Shown here piece by piece: positions 41,321-53,760 of a stretch of 64,000 nucleotides of DNA (positions within the stretch are counted from its first letter, which is position 1; every line of letters begins with the position of its first letter). The DNA is from Mucidula mucida. Taxonomy: Eukaryota; Basidiomycota; Agaricomycetes; Agaricales; Physalacriaceae. The notes under the pieces are model-generated. The model saw nothing but the letters and a program-made list of their open reading frames with translations. It was not told where the DNA came from and searched no databases. Made by a program: the position numbers and the translations under genes. The stretch is from NCBI GenBank assembly GCA_015501055.1, contig JADNYV010000077.1:62001-126000 (forward strand), in the 5' to 3' direction.

Positions 41321-43015
41321 CTTGTGGGTTTCGGAATCCAACATTCAATAAAGGTTGGGATCTCATGATCATATACGACCTTTCTCTGATTCCGCGTATT
41401 AAAGGAGTACTTGTGTGTCCTTCGTTGGGAGTTTCGGCGGTCCTGCAACTTGGACATGCACGGGGCGATTGGGACCTTGTCGCTCTATTGGTGTGATGTT
41501 TTCCCTTAAAGGATCACGTTTGTTTCATAGATCGTTGCCTCCACCGTGAAGTGTTTGCATGTAACTCGAGATAATGAAGCATCCTTCTACGACATACGAA
41601 ATGAACGGCGGCTTTAAAAGATGATTAAGGTCTGGCCTTTCTTTGGCCTACAAAGCGACAATACTTGCGTCGCCGGCTGAGGAACCACTAACAGGAAGGC
41701 GGTGGTCTGTGTGACTGGTACGCCAATTTGACCCTTCCATTTCTACTGTCTACGTGCAAGACTTCAATTGGATACGGATAGTTTTGAGAACCCTTTTGAT
41801 TCACTCCTGCGACGATACTCTCAGGATAGTGAGTGGTGCGTTCAGATAACGGATTGGAAGCTTCCCAAGGAGACCCTCAGTCTTGTTTGCTGGCAGCGAC
41901 AATCCCTATTCTCACCGTCACTCGCGCGTACTTTACTAGACCTGTCATGGGTTTATTTCATCCCCTATGAACATTCGGCGTAGTGACGGTGGCCTGCACA
42001 TCCTGGTCTCGGATTATGGTGACACGAAGGAGCGGTAACTGGCAGACTCGCCCGCGTGATACCTTCGTACCATAACGTATGCATACGGGGCGGGTGAAGC
42101 CGATCTGCAGTTACATAATCTGTCCGTTGGGAACGCTGACGCTGACGCTAGCGCCACATTGGTGAGAAGGGGACAGTCCTCACATTACGGAGTGCAAAAG
42201 CGTGCTCACCATCATATAATCCGGGCGCCATTGATGCGACTGAAACACCACAATGTCCAGAACGACCGGATCCGCGGTACTGGCATACAACAAGATCGAA
42301 ATCCAAAGCTTTCAGAACGACCGTGTGTTCAGATAGTGGCGTAGGCTTGTATCTATTATTGAACAAGCTCATTCTGATGCACGGTCACAATAAATCGAAG
42401 GACAAAACAACATCGCGCGATGCCAGATAATGCCGGAGGGCTTCACATCCTGGTCAATTAATTGCGCGTCTAGAAATCGGATGTCTGACTAGAGCTCGCG
42501 GGGAATAGCACAACAGAGATCCTGGTGTTGCTAATTCTCAGCGCATCGCATTATTGCCATGATACATACGAGAAAGAGCAGCAAATCTGGCTTCCAGACA
42601 AACACAATCGCGATTGATGTTGGGCAGGAAGATGGTCTACCGTCTGGGGGTCTGGAGGTGTGGTGGCTCTTCACCCATTGCTAGGAGATTCATTGGATGA
42701 AGACGCTAGAGCAAAGGAGGTATGACATTCGTGCTTGTAATAAAAGCTGTCTGTTTGGGGAACCCACACTGTGCGCAGTGCAACGATGAGAATGTGAGTC
42801 GCGGTGGTATTGAGACGTAGCATCGTACAAGAAGTAACGAGCAGCATTCAGATGGAAATATGGACGATGTTCCCATTAGAGATCACTGATCTCACCTCGC
42901 CCAAACGTGGACCGCAAGTGTAGCAACGCATTGGACGTGATATGATGATACGTAAGCGTGAGGCAGGACAAGGAAAACAGGCAAGTTCCTATTTGCTCTT
43001 CAAGCACTGCCAGCC
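41321..43015. other. Gene-poor region with two similar short segments
   Basis: Segments near 41980 and 42430 share GGCYTSCACATCCTGGTC-like sequence, suggesting old local duplication. Short frames at 41768-41983 (+) and 42148-42372 (-) lack supporting motifs. No gene is called. Confidence 0.35.
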
Positions 43016-43968
43016 TCAAGAAATCTTTTCAAAAACTCCCCACAAAGAGTCCTCACGCGATCTCCAATTCAAGTATGCCGGCCTCAGGCTGTCTCTGTAC
43101 TTCTCATGCGACTGTAACTCTTCGCCTGCAATGTGCGCATCTGGCGTCGGTAAAACGTACACGACGCGTGGGTCAAAGTGGTGTCTTTTCACCTGAACAG
43201 GGATACGTCCACCAGCCGTGTGCGTGCGCAATGTTATTGCACTGACTATAAGGCTGGTGAGCGTCTGCGGGAGCACAGACACGATGGGAATAATCGCAAG
43301 ATCAAAATACAAAGCGTCCAGTGGACCTTCGAAAGCGACACCGGAGAGGTGGAGATGAGCGAGTCTTGGGGCCTCCTTCAACATACGTGTCCAAATACTG
43401 TGGAAACTGGAAAGCTGGTGGAATGACTGAAAGCCGAGATGAAGGTGTGTCAAGATTGAGGATGTCATAGAGAAGAGGGAAGGAGATAAAGGGCATCCAT
43501 TCCCTAGCATGATGGAGATGTGGCTTGGCCGCAAATACTTTGACAGTGGGCGAAAGATGTTGAGCTGTATAGGGCTCCAATATGAGAACCGCTCGATGCT
43601 TGTACATGCTTTCACGACAATGATGATACTCTTATCGAGTTCGGCGTCTTCTTGTGGAAACTCTTCCGAGTCGAGACCGCCGATTGTCAAAGATTTGACT
43701 GTGCGACGCAAGAAGTCGGGATCGCGAGCGACAACACTGGCAGCAAAAGCAGAAACTTTTGTAGGTGTGTCAAGAAAGACGTTATGGTACAGAATATGAT
43801 CTGTCCTACAAGTAATCAGTACGAGATTACCCTCAACTGGTCTGATTACCATTGGCGGACATCTTTTGAGACGAGAGTGAGGCTGTGGGCCGTCGAGCGA
43901 TCTGACCATGCAGCCGCTTCCATAAAGAGCCGCACCACATCCAGAGGCAATTCAGGGGAATATTCCAT
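43016..43968 (-). CDS. F-box-like/LRR protein (302 aa)
   Basis: Exon 1 43968-43850 (MEYSPELPLDVVRLFMEAAAW ... LVSKDVRQW), intron 43849-43806 (44 nt, GTAATC ... TACTGAT ... TTGTAG), exon 2 43805-43016. Joined length is an exact 303 codons, and the splice removes an otherwise in-frame stop. Residues 7-40 form an F-box-like helix set (LPLDVVRLFMEAAAWSD...SLTLVSKDV), and the rest is an LRR-like region (FLRRTVKSLTIGG, LTHLHLGFQSFHQ, LKEAPRLAHLHLSG, LPQTLTSLIV). Head-to-head with a broken relative at 44121. This type is abundant in Agaricomycetes; substrate unknown. Confidence 0.75.
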
Positions 43969-44120
43969 CTGCGTCTACCCCCCGATGTTGAAGCAAGATG
44001 GGCGTTCAATTGCAAGGTGTACATCCGGCCCGCGTATACCGATCCTAGGTTCGGAACATTCCGAAAGTCTTTCTTTCTTTCCTTTCACCCAACTTTCACC
44101 AAAATCTTGCCAAAGCCAAC

Positions 44121-44640
44121 CATGGATCTGGCTTCAGTCAAACCATTTCCAGATCTTCCGGCCGACGTGGCGCGAACTCTCCTCGAAATGGCTGCGTAGG
44201 AGGACCCGCACACCGCCCTAAATCTCCTGCAACGATTCTGTGCTTCTTCGCCCGTCTCAAGGTTCTTCGTATCGGTGATTACTTACGAAGGCGGCGAACT
44301 TCTTCATCGACACCGTTTAATCATACCCACAATAGAAGGAGTCTTTGAACATTGTGCTGGGTGCATGTCATAGTCTGGAGCGCCTCGCCTGGCTTCTGAC
44401 ATATGATTGGATACTCCTACGAGATCATACAGCAATTTATGGCAGCTGCGTTTGTCTCTCACACCTCTCCTTGACGGATATAACACCGGTGACGGCTCCT
44501 AGTAGCCTAGATCGTACGCGTCGTAGACTTTTCCGACTCCGGACAGTGTGTTACATAGGGCACTCGCATAGTTGTCGGCATGCTGTATGCATAATGCTAG
44601 TCTGGCGGAGTGTTTCCTTTGTAGGGCATCATCAAGGTGA
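44121..44640 (+). pseudogene. F-box-like/LRR gene remnant
   Basis: Opens MDLASVKPFPDLPADVARTLLEMAA, then TAG, EDPHTALNLL and, in other frames, SRFFVSVITYEGGE and IVLGACHSLERLAWLL, the last matching IVVKACTSIERFSYW of the intact gene at 43016-43968. The order and orientation (divergent from the intact gene) suggest an inverted duplication. Several stops and shifts; not translatable. Confidence 0.55.
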
Positions 44641-44972
44641 GATGTAAGAAGTACTGTATATATAAGATTTGTTTGTATATCTACTCCCAAGGCTTATTAG
44701 CTCAGGCAAATGCACCAGAGTTTCCCGCTTTCTACGGCGGGCTGTTGCTTCAAACTGGACCATGCGCTTTCCCAGTGTCACAACCTGTGCGCCACATTGA
44801 AATCAACGTTAGCGGAACAAGTTGCGGGAAGACAAACCTTGATTTAAAGTGTAGACAGGAAATGGTACACAGCACCGGTGACCGCTCTGCATCTCCAGAG
44901 GATAAGTACTTACTTCAGTTGAGTCGAGTGCTCACGAGCCTGTGTAGTATCTACCCCTGAGGTCGGTAATCG
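44641..44972. other. Spacer, nothing recognised
   Basis: No open frame of coding quality between the F-box-like remnant and the first tRNA gene. Confidence 0.35.
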
Positions 44973-45055
44973 TGCCCCATGGCTGAGTTGGTTACAGCGT
45001 CCGACTGTTAAGTTAACACATCGGAAGGTCGTGAGTTCGAGCCTCACTGGGGCAG
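44973..45055 (+). tRNA. tRNA-Asn (GTT), 9-nt intron
   Basis: Acceptor TGCCCCA/TGGGGCA, anticodon stem TCCGA/TCGGA with loop CTGTTA + intron AGTTAACAC + A, and T arm GTGAGTTCGAGCCTCAC. The anticodon is GTT and the intron lies one base 3' of it. Exons are the same as the tRNA-Asn genes at 49246 and 57473, but the intron differs. Confidence 0.9.
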
Positions 45056-46871
45056 TGGCGATTCTTCGGCGCTTTTTGGCGCCACAATCATCCCCAGCCC
45101 CGCAAGCGGCAAATCCTCACTTTTTGTCACAAACTAGGGTGGCGCAGCAGAATTCCTGGGGGTGTTACTAATGGACCAGTTATCACTGTCGCTGGAGTAA
45201 TGTCGGACAAAGCTACCGCGTCTCCCGATCAACATCTTCCAATGAATCTAGCAACGATTGCCACCCATCGCCCATTCTAGTTCGAAAACTCCAAGGGTTC
45301 CAGAACTGTTACGCCCAAAGTCACTGTAAGTTAGATGCGCACAACAACAACATTACAGAAAGGGGAAATACTCGCCATCACATCCCTCGACATTGTTACA
45401 TCTTCCTGTTTCCTTGCTCACCTTCACGTCGCGAGAGCTCAGAGTCGACGTGAGATCAAAAAGTTATACCAATTGACCCACTGCACGCCAAGATCACCGA
45501 TCCGTCCGGCAAATTTAAGCCAAGCTCTGGGTGGTGAAGGATGATACGAAGCGCAAGTGACGGGAAATACTGGGTGAAGATGTATCGAGCGCAAACCTAA
45601 CTTGCGCGCACGAGGAGACTTAAGATCAAGAGCGTGCCAGTTATAATGAAGGACAGCGGCGACCGTTGCATCTTTCAAAAGGATGAGATGATGACAACTT
45701 TCCATGCAGGATAGACGAGAAAAAGGGTACTGTCGTCGTTGACAAGGATCAACTGCCACTGAGGCCTGAATTTGTTTAGTGTTAACGAACGACAAAACAG
45801 TCTGCAACTAGGTATAGAAAGCTACGGTGACTCGAATAGTCCGGCACCTAATGCACAAGGAAAGAAGGCATTTAGAAACCTGAGAGCAAATATAAGGAGC
45901 TCATACCATTAGCCTGTTTTATTTCTCCATCGCGATATCGCCCTTGATGGTTGAGGATAACGTACGCGCGTCGTAAAGCAGGCTCGTCCTATTTGATTGA
46001 CAGCTGGACTCGCGACTTTGTGGCGGACTTTCTGCGGACGAGTAAGTAAAAAGAATCCATGCGAGCGGGTCCGCAAAAACAATTAGTATATCAGCACTTG
46101 TCCGCCAGTTTGCATCCCATATTGGTTATTGGGTTGTGTGAGATGTGTCGAGACAGGAATTACTTCGTGTATCTCTCCGACCAAGACCAAAGCATGCCTT
46201 CGTAGATTACACATGCTGATATACACTGACAGGGCCAGTTCTCCTTCGTCGCGGCTTCAGATTTAAAACGAAACTGGCGGACGGAACATGTACCTGGCAT
46301 ACCAGCAAAGCTCCGAGGCATGTGGAGCGTGAAACATGTCAATGGTTCTCGCCGTCGACGAAGTGAAGGCCGACGAGAGTTGGAACGATGTAGAATCCGC
46401 CTGAGAATTCTCTGTGCATGGAAGCAAATCGTTGAGCGAACAAGAGGCCCGGGGTCAAGGACATGTATTCCCGAAGCGACACGCCCGTAGTCGTGACCGG
46501 TAATCACAAGAAACGCTGTAGCACGAGCGCGTATTGCAGACCCAAGAAGTGAAACAGGACTATAGGCAGTGGCTATCTCCACGGGCCATCCTCAGAGTAC
46601 TCGCCGGTGCCATCGATGTATACTATTGGCGTCACAGCAGCGTAGCAGAGCGCAGTTAAGAGGACGATCAGGGAATAGCACGAGTTGTAACGTGAGTGTT
46701 GGTATGCACGTGTTTGGTTGGGGCTTCGATCGTGTTTGGTTTCTGTGTTTGGTTTCTGTGCGCCTTTGTTCTTTGTTCTTGGGCTATCACTATCACTATC
46801 GCGTTTTCTTGGATTCTCATCAGAACATCTACTAGCCTTCTCAACAATAATCACTAGACTCTGACGAAAAC
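45056..46871. other. Gene-poor region before paralogue A
   Basis: Two minus-strand frames (46160-46582 and 46573-46854) lack family signatures; the second has a short hydrophobic stretch (SLIVLLTALCYAAVTP) that could be a membrane segment of an unrecognised small protein. No gene is called with confidence. Confidence 0.35.
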
Positions 46872-48388
46872 ATGCGGGCTACGCGAAGCAAAACGCGTAA
46901 GAGTAAGGCCGCCAATACATCCAAACCACGCGTGTCGTTCGCTTGCGAAACACCCACTGCTGCTGCTCGCACCTCAACTACCACGCCGGAGAAAACACTC
47001 ACACCCGCCTCGTATCTGAATGTACTCTACAAGCGCCGCGACGCGCTGCAGGAGTGTACATTGGGTGACGGCGACGACTCGGTCACTTCGAACAAAGCCA
47101 AAGGGAAAGGACGAGCGGACGGCTTGAGCAGCGGAGACCGTGTATCTCAGCTACGCTCGCGTGTGCGGGGTGCGTTACAAGATGCCGACCCGTGGATCGA
47201 GCTGGGACGCGTCTTGAAGTTGCAGAGCACCCTCGGCGGGACGAAGTGGGTTTATTCTCCTTGTACGCGTATAATGCCTCACTTCTATCTGACAGATACA
47301 TCGGGACTTCGCTCACCCCCGCTGAGCCCATCCCGCTCCCTGAGCCCTATACCGACGTGTTTCCCGAGACAGAAGAAGAGTGGGATGACCTCCGACAAAA
47401 GACTGCGGTGGTGGAAAAGGTGCGAGGGTGGGTGAAGAGTGTGGAGAACAGTGTCGTCGAAGAAGAGCCCGCGAGGAAGCGTAAGAGGCAGAGCGCCAGC
47501 GCGAGTCCAGCCAGGAAGAAGCGCAAGGAGGAGAAGGGGGCGGCGGTGTGCGGATACGACCCCAAGGATCCGTCCCCGCTGGGGTTTGTCGTGGCGAAGA
47601 AAGTCCCTGTTCAAGCGAAGCGCGGGGCGCCGAAAGTCCTCGTCCCGGATTCTTCGCCTGCTAGGCCTCCGTCGAGTTCTTCTCCCCCTCCTCCACATAA
47701 AGACGCGTCTTCTCCTGAGGACGCGGAGATGGAATCTCCCCCACCGCCCCGCGCCTCGATATCATCTGTGCCCGAAGACGCGTTCTTCCCGCCATCGTTC
47801 CCTTCGGATCTCGTGACGTCGACGCCGAAGCCAGTGGAGGTTGGCAACGAGTCGTCTAATGAGGACGCGCCTCCAGTCAAGACGGCAGATCTGCGGAGTA
47901 AACCGCTATCTACGGTAAAAGCAACGCCCTCGTCATCGAAGCCCCCAGTGCCGACTTTTGCGTCAAAGCCGCTCTCATCTGCCAACCTCGCCCGTCACCG
48001 CGACTCGAAGCTGTACCTTGACATCGACCTCGCTTCGCCCACAAAGTCGCTCTCGTCTATCGCTGGAGACGACGATGACTATGAGGACGATGAGGTTCTG
48101 CTTGGCGCAGCGGGACTCGCTGATGAGGAGGCAGAGCACGGGATGCAGTTTGACTGGCAAAGTGAGGCGGATGATCTAGAGGGCTTTTTGGAGAGGGATG
48201 TCAGTATGTATGGGGATCAAGATGAAGAGGAATCTCCTTCCCACCGGGTAGAGTATCACCGGGAGGCGGAAGAACGTGACGGTCAAGAACAAGACGAGGA
48301 TACGATGTTTGGAAAGTGGTTTAATCTCCCCAGGAAGAGTGCCAGTACCAGTGCGAGTGGCGCCGGGGGATGGTTCGGGAGGCGATGA
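46872..48388 (+). CDS. Low-complexity acidic/basic protein, paralogue A (488 aa)
   Basis: Exon 1 46872-47245 (MRATRSKTRKSKAANTSK ...), intron 47246-47295 (GTGGGT... CTGACAG), exon 2 47296-48388; joined 489 codons. N-terminal half contains ASYLNVLYKRRDALQEC, VSQLRSRVRGALQDADPWIELGRVLKLQSTLGG, then YIGTSLTPAEPIPLPEPY and EEWDDLRQKTAVVEKVRGWVKSVE. A KRKRQS/RKKRKEE stretch is a likely nuclear localisation signal. The C-terminus is disordered, with FGKWFNLPRKSAS...WFGRR. The paralogue at 55568-56956 keeps the same block order on the opposite strand. I do not recognise the family; the conserved blocks suggest a basidiomycete-specific nuclear protein. Confidence 0.72.
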
Positions 48389-48693
48389 CAGATCTTTTCG
48401 GGGGGTGATGATATATCTTGACGTTGTTGGTCTGCTGTAATTTCTTGTTAAATCTTGTCCATTCTACATATCCATTACATTTTCTGTTGTACTTGAGCTC
48501 TCATAAATGTATCTTGGCAGACTTTAATGCATTCTCTTAGCATGATAGTCGAGCTGAAAACAACAATGGCTCAAGGGCAGAGCCGTGCTTTCTGGAAACT
48601 TGAGTATTCGGTATGCAAACATTGACAGAGACTTTCGGTGATTCGGTGTGGCGTACGTCCAGAAGAAAAAAGGAGCTTAAGTATCCTCTTTAG

Positions 48694-48786
48694 TGCATTA
48701 AGGGGGAATCGAACCCCCGGCGGGTCGAACCAGGAAAGCCTTGGCCAACATGGCAACGACCCAGGTTACCACTACCCCATTAATGC
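48694..48786 (-). tRNA. tRNA-Gly (GCC), 22-nt intron
   Basis: Acceptor GCATTAA/TTAATGC, D arm GGGTAGTGGTAACCT, anticodon stem GGTCG/CGACC with TTGCCA then intron then T, and T arm CCGGGGGTTCGATTCCCCC. The anticodon is GCC. Confidence 0.88.
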
Positions 48787-49245
48787 GTATCCGCTGTCGT
48801 TCGTGTACCTCCGACTCGACTGTAATGGCTGTTTGAAGAGATGGAAGTCTCACTGGGCATTGTTATTTGCCCCGATTCGCCTCCCTGTAGGGGAATGTGG
48901 CGTGTACTGCCCGAGTTGTCCATGTATCCCCCCCATCTTGAGGCATTCCATCCACAGAGAGCCGTCCGTGATTGAATCAATTCAGTGCACCGTGGAGTCT
49001 TCATCCAGTTCATCCTTCCATCCCGTGTTCTCTCAACTACAAACGCGTCCTGATCAAGTCGCGTCGCGATCTGATCGATGATCGGATTCCGGTCCAGTTC
49101 GTGACTGAGACATTTCGGATGTCCGAACTGGATCGTTACCTACTATGAACGGAATTTTCTTGCGGCTTCATATGTAGGCTGACTGGTTCTCTCTCCTCAC
49201 AGTCAGGCTCAAAAATACCTCACAGCCTGAAAACCTTCCCTTTCA
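48787..49245. other. Spacer between tRNA genes
   Basis: Promoter/terminator region of two divergent tRNA genes; no coding frame. A GATCGGATTCC stretch (49080) recurs near 49697, showing local duplication. Confidence 0.35.
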
Positions 49246-49343
49246 TGCCCCATGGCTGAGTTGGTTACAGCGTCCGACTGTTATTCAACTGGTCTTCTAG
49301 CTGTAAAATCGGAAGGTCGTGAGTTCGAGCCTCACTGGGGCAG
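49246..49343 (+). tRNA. tRNA-Asn (GTT), 24-nt intron
   Basis: Same exons as 44973-45055; the intron after GTTA is TTCAACTGG...GTAAA. A and B boxes intact; a T-rich terminator (TTTAATTTT...) follows. Confidence 0.9.
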
Positions 49344-49808
49344 TTGCTGTAGTTTAATTTTAACTTTTTTGTTTCCAGGAGCTGCGCCACACTTGCCTTA
49401 CAACTTTGTTTTCATTATGATAGACTACATTTAAGTACCACTTTCTGGTAAAGAATATAATGTACGGAACTCGTTTTTTAGTCCTAACATAAAGTCATTG
49501 GAGGCGTCCGGCGTGAGCCAGACACTAAGTAGTAATCTGGGAGACACTTCGTGCATCTATCCTCCACATTGACGAGGACAATGACGTTCTGTCCACAGAT
49601 AGCCTTGAACCAACTCAGGGCACCGTGGCGCCTTCTTCCTCCTATCCCGAGCTCTAGTTCTCTCTCACATACAAACACGTCGGCGCGTCGCGATCGGATC
49701 AATGATCGGATTCCTAGACTGAGACATTTCGAACTGCATCCTTGCTGTTCTCTCTCCTCACGGCGCCAGGCTCAAGAATACCTTGCAGCCTGTAAAGCTT
49801 GCCTTCCA

Positions 49809-49855
49809 TGCCCCATGGCTGAGTTGTTTACAGCATCCGACACGCACCGGGGCGG
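49809..49855 (+). pseudogene. 5' half of a tRNA-Asn
   Basis: TGCCCCATGGCTGAGTTGTT and TACAGCATCCGACA match the first half of the tRNA-Asn genes; the anticodon loop and 3' half are missing. The surrounding sequence repeats the flank of the intact gene at 49246, so it came from a local duplication. Confidence 0.6.
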
Positions 49856-50242
49856 GATTGGCACCCGTGCAAGGCATCAAAGCTTTTTTTCACACTCGGA
49901 GCGCACGCAAGATTTACGAGTTCACCATCCCAACTAAGACTGCTGCTAAAGGTTGTTCAGTATTGTAGAGAACGCTACGCGTGATCTGAAGGTGAGTATT
50001 AATGGCGTGGGCGAATTGATCGCATTTTGCGCGACCTTCGATCACAGGTTCCTTCCAAACCACCATCTTTAGCGGCACCATTGGGCTTTCTGACGTGCTA
50101 CCAGAGTTATCTCTCAGCACAGGAAGACTGTCATCACGTAGGGCATATATGTGCGTGTTTTTGTCCCACGAAAGGAACATGTCCTTACCATTGCTTTTGC
50201 ATAGTGGGCAATTTCCTCTGTTGGGGTCGGTCTGCGTTCGAG

Positions 50243-52016
50243 ATGCAGCAAAGTTCGTCCCAATGCACCGACTGCGGTGCTTTCCCCAGACGAAGTCTCC
50301 ACCACGAAGAGGTATACCAGAGCTCTGCGCTCTTTGAGCGGCTTCGTACCTCGAATTTCCCAGCAAATGAGAAGGAGATCATGCACATCCGTCACACCAT
50401 CTTACCCACTGTCTCCAACGACATATTGTCCATTGATTTCAAGATCACATCTCTTCAAGAGGTTATCAGGTTGATGGAGGACGAGCGAGAGTGGTTGATA
50501 AACGTCCAAAAGAAGTACAGCAATCTCATTTCCTTGCGTCGCACACTCCCCTCGGAAATCTGGTCGGCAATATTTGTATACACTCACGTCATCCGATACA
50601 ACGCCTTATACGCATCTAATTTCGTATGGCAGTTCAGTCGTGTCTGCCTGAACTGGCGCAATATCGCTTTGTCCCTTCAGTTGTTTTGGTCAACTATGTG
50701 TATTCGGTTTCCGGAGAAGCGCGAAGCAGATGCCCAGCGCTTGGAGACGGTCTTACAGCGTTCCCGTCAGGGACTCCTAGACGTATCTCTGAGCGACGGC
50801 TCGGACAGAGCTGATGAATAGCCGTACATGTTTGATTCCTCGATTTCAAAACACATACTTGACATGATTGTTGCCGAATCGTATTGGTGGCGGCAGGCCC
50901 GGTTATCATTTTCGCACGCAAACTGGATTCCTCTCTATGGGTCACTTCTTAATCGGCTTCCTCGTCTCGAGTCGGTGAACCTTTTTTTTTGATCCGCCCA
51001 AGCTAGAGGAACAATGGCCGGTGTCTGTCTTTAGTAACTGTCCTTGTCTTACGACAGTGACTCTTAGTGGCAGTATGCCGGGCATTGAATTTCCATGGGA
51101 ACAAATCACTGTGCTAGACCTTTCTTATATGGACATCCGTGACGAGGAGAGGTGCAGAGTATGTGTACGCTTTATTGTACGGTGCCTATATCTTGAGATT
51201 CTTATCACGCCTCTCTGGGATTGGAAAGACGACGACGAGGCCAAACCAACCACGTGCTCAAATGTGCTCGAGCTCCATGCCATGAGGGTGCCCAATGCTC
51301 TCACATTTCCTCTTCTACAGGAGGCTTCCCTTCGTGATAACAGTGACAACTACGGTTCCCTTCATTCATTCAAACACCTCCTCGTTCGTTCTAATTGTAT
51401 GAACACTCTCACTAGCCTCTCGCTTGATAGCGTGCAACTTGCTGCATCGCCGGACAGTACCCTTCATTCTATCCTTTTGCAGACACATGACCTCACTTAC
51501 CTCAAGCTAATTGTAGATATACAGCATTACAGTGCTCAGACAGTGGGTCATGTTGACATCCAGATAGGCAGACTTGTGAAATCCCTCGAGGTCATACCAA
51601 CGAAAGCGGTCACCTTCCTCCCCCTCCTTTCGTCTCTAGACATTCGGATAGACAACCACCGTAACTCATGTTGGCTACCGTATGTTGGGCCGATTGGCGA
51701 GTTTGCTTCTGCGGTGAAGGCGCGTTGGAAGGGGGATGATACGATTGGACCGGCAAGGCTTTGGACATGTCACTTCATTGTGCACGCACATTGTTTCGAT
51801 GATTTTATTTTCCGGGAAGCTGGGGGCGGTGTTGTCTACCGTGTCTTTGATGCCGCGGAAAGGGTAATCTTCAATGCGCTAGTTGATGATGGGATGGACC
51901 TCGCCATACAGGTCTTGTCGGAGGCGATTCAAGTTTGTGGCCCCTATCCAGGAAGCAATTATGCAGTTTTTGCTACTAACGGGTGCGTTCCACCTTTCAG
52001 GGTAGAGATATCATGA
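50243..52016 (+). pseudogene. F-box/LRR gene with CxxCG motif, nonsense and frameshift
   Basis: Starts MQQSSSQCTDCGAFPRRSLHHEE at 50243. F-box core LPSEIWSAIFVYTH ... WQFSRVCLNWRNIALSLQLFW. TAG at 50819 follows SDRADE; the frame continues (PYMFDSSISKHILDMIVAESYW) to a 10-base T run at about 50982, where the frame shifts. The last part (51021-52016, 331 codons) is open and has FPWEQITVLDLSYMD, TFLPLLSSLDIRI and a C-terminus RVEIS. Closest relative is 39601-41320. Confidence 0.7.
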
Positions 52017-53397
52017 TAGTGGCCAATTTTTCCCAACACTGTCTATCACAGGAGTATTGCACGTCTTTCGGAGGAGGGGGAAAGTTGAACCGTCGTGCAA
52101 CTTGGTCATGTACGGCCATTGGGAACATAGCATAAAGAATACGACATTGGTTTTTGTAGACCGTCGCCACCAGCTCAAATTGTATGTGTGTAGTCCAATG
52201 AAGCGTCTTACAGGAGCGAACGAGCATGGCTGTGAAAGATGGCAACGTTTAAACAACACTTTCAGCAGTTCTGGTCCAGGTTGTCAACTTTTTGAGAACT
52301 TGACTTCGGCCACGTGCTAACAGTATTTCTGACTTTCGACCATCATGTCGAAAAACCCTTTCTGATACGTTTAGCGCTGGGCACACTCCCACTCCTTGTT
52401 AGCTCGGTTGAGACCAAGACGGATAACTTGGCCTCAAGAACGTATAGTATAGGACGCGATTAAAGACAAGCAACTGGACATTCTCCTATCCTCATCACAG
52501 ACTCTTCGTTCGGCGTCTGTCTTTGGAAACCACAGTCGCTTTAGGCTTTTATTTTCTGCTACTGACTCCAACATGGGATACATGCAACAAGCGCAGCCCT
52601 CCGGGATATTACATTCAACGCCGTAGCACGTTCTGCGCGAGGACCGTTGGCTGGATTCGCGGCGGTTTACCATCATCTCTGCTGTTAACAAATTTCTCCG
52701 TCATGTTGGGAAAGGCGTTCGGCGCCAGCCACCTGACGTATGCGGCCCATTAGCGTCTACTCGTCCAATCTCAGGCACTGTACCCTATGAAGGCCGCTGA
52801 TCCATGAACAGAGCGGTGACGAGGACTTGATTCGACCTGCCAGGGTCCATTCCCCAAGACGTCCTTTGGATATCTCCTCCCGACTTTCACCCTTCCTTCC
52901 GTGCTCGCAATGTTTGATGCGGACTCGAATATCCTGTTGGTATACGGCCGATTGGACTCTAGGTTGTCCGCCCCGCCCTGTGATCCCGACCTGACCAACA
53001 TTCGACTTATAGAACCTCAGGCGAGTAGTAGCTCTAGTATTGGGAACAATCTCATATCAAATCGAAATGAATGGCGCCAAACCAAGAAATTTCCGTTTCC
53101 GTCGATTGGTTTGATACACCATTATCGAGTCGCCCATGAACACCGGTCTAGCCCATACGAAACTCGCGGCCAGCGCCGTGAACGCCACCGTTTAGTACGT
53201 AGTCAATGTCTTATCGGTCTCACTGAATACTACATCTTGAACAGTATCCGCTCATGGGCCCACGCTCGTTTCGTGATTCTTTTGCCGCTGCTTTGTGGAC
53301 CTTGGACTGATGGCGTATTGCGCCAACTTTTCATTTCCACGTTAAATGTAGGTCTTACGCATTTCGAATCAATCACGAGGCTGCATCCCCGCTCTTA
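52017..53397. other. Repeat-bearing spacer
   Basis: Segments at about 52455-52530 and 52905-53020 recur at about 53885-53960 and 54300-54420 (for example CATTCTYCTATCCTCATCACA and TCCGTTCGGCGTCT), so this stretch was duplicated around the GH79 fragment. A plus-strand frame (52901-53398) shows no recognisable domain. Confidence 0.45.
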
Positions 53398-53758
53398 GCC
53401 TTCCAAGCGATATATGAAAAATGGTAATCCTGTACGCGTGGCGCTGTTCAACAACTTCGACTAGTGGCAGTACGTGTCGATAGCAATTGCCAGGGGAGAA
53501 ACTGCTCAAAACAACGTGACGGTCGAAGTCAAGTGAGTGTCTCTTTTGCTCATCGCTGCTGCTTCTGTATCCCAGATGGGCAACTTCACTTGGGCCGGGC
53601 AGACATTCAATGGTGATGAGGACGTGACATGCGACCAGGTGAATAATGTTTGCATCATTACCGTTCCCAAGCCGGGGTCTGCGCTAGTTTTCTTGAGCGA
53701 GGGGCAGACCGAGACGGCCCGTGCAGTGGCGTTGACGACCTATACTGCTGAACACTGA
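53398..53758 (+). pseudogene. C-terminal fragment of a GH79-type glycoside hydrolase
   Basis: Traces of GH79 C-terminal sequence: AFQAIYEK, NPVRVALFNNFD (then TAG in place of the usual residue), VTVEVK, an intron GTGAGTG... TATCCCAG (53532-53575), then GNFTWAGQTFNGDEDV, VCIITVPKPGSALVFL and a short tail. The catalytic (beta/alpha)8 barrel is absent. An extra A near 53415 also breaks the frame. GH79 enzymes are beta-glucuronidases; this relic is non-functional. Confidence 0.55.
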
Positions 53759-53760
53759 CT

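Noticed and set aside
41768..42372. Short frames on both strands in the 41-43 kb gap
   Set aside because: Short, motif-free and not shared with any other part of the window except short local repeats.
46160..46854. Two minus-strand frames, one with a hydrophobic stretch
   Set aside because: No start, splice or family evidence good enough to call a gene; kept only as a note.
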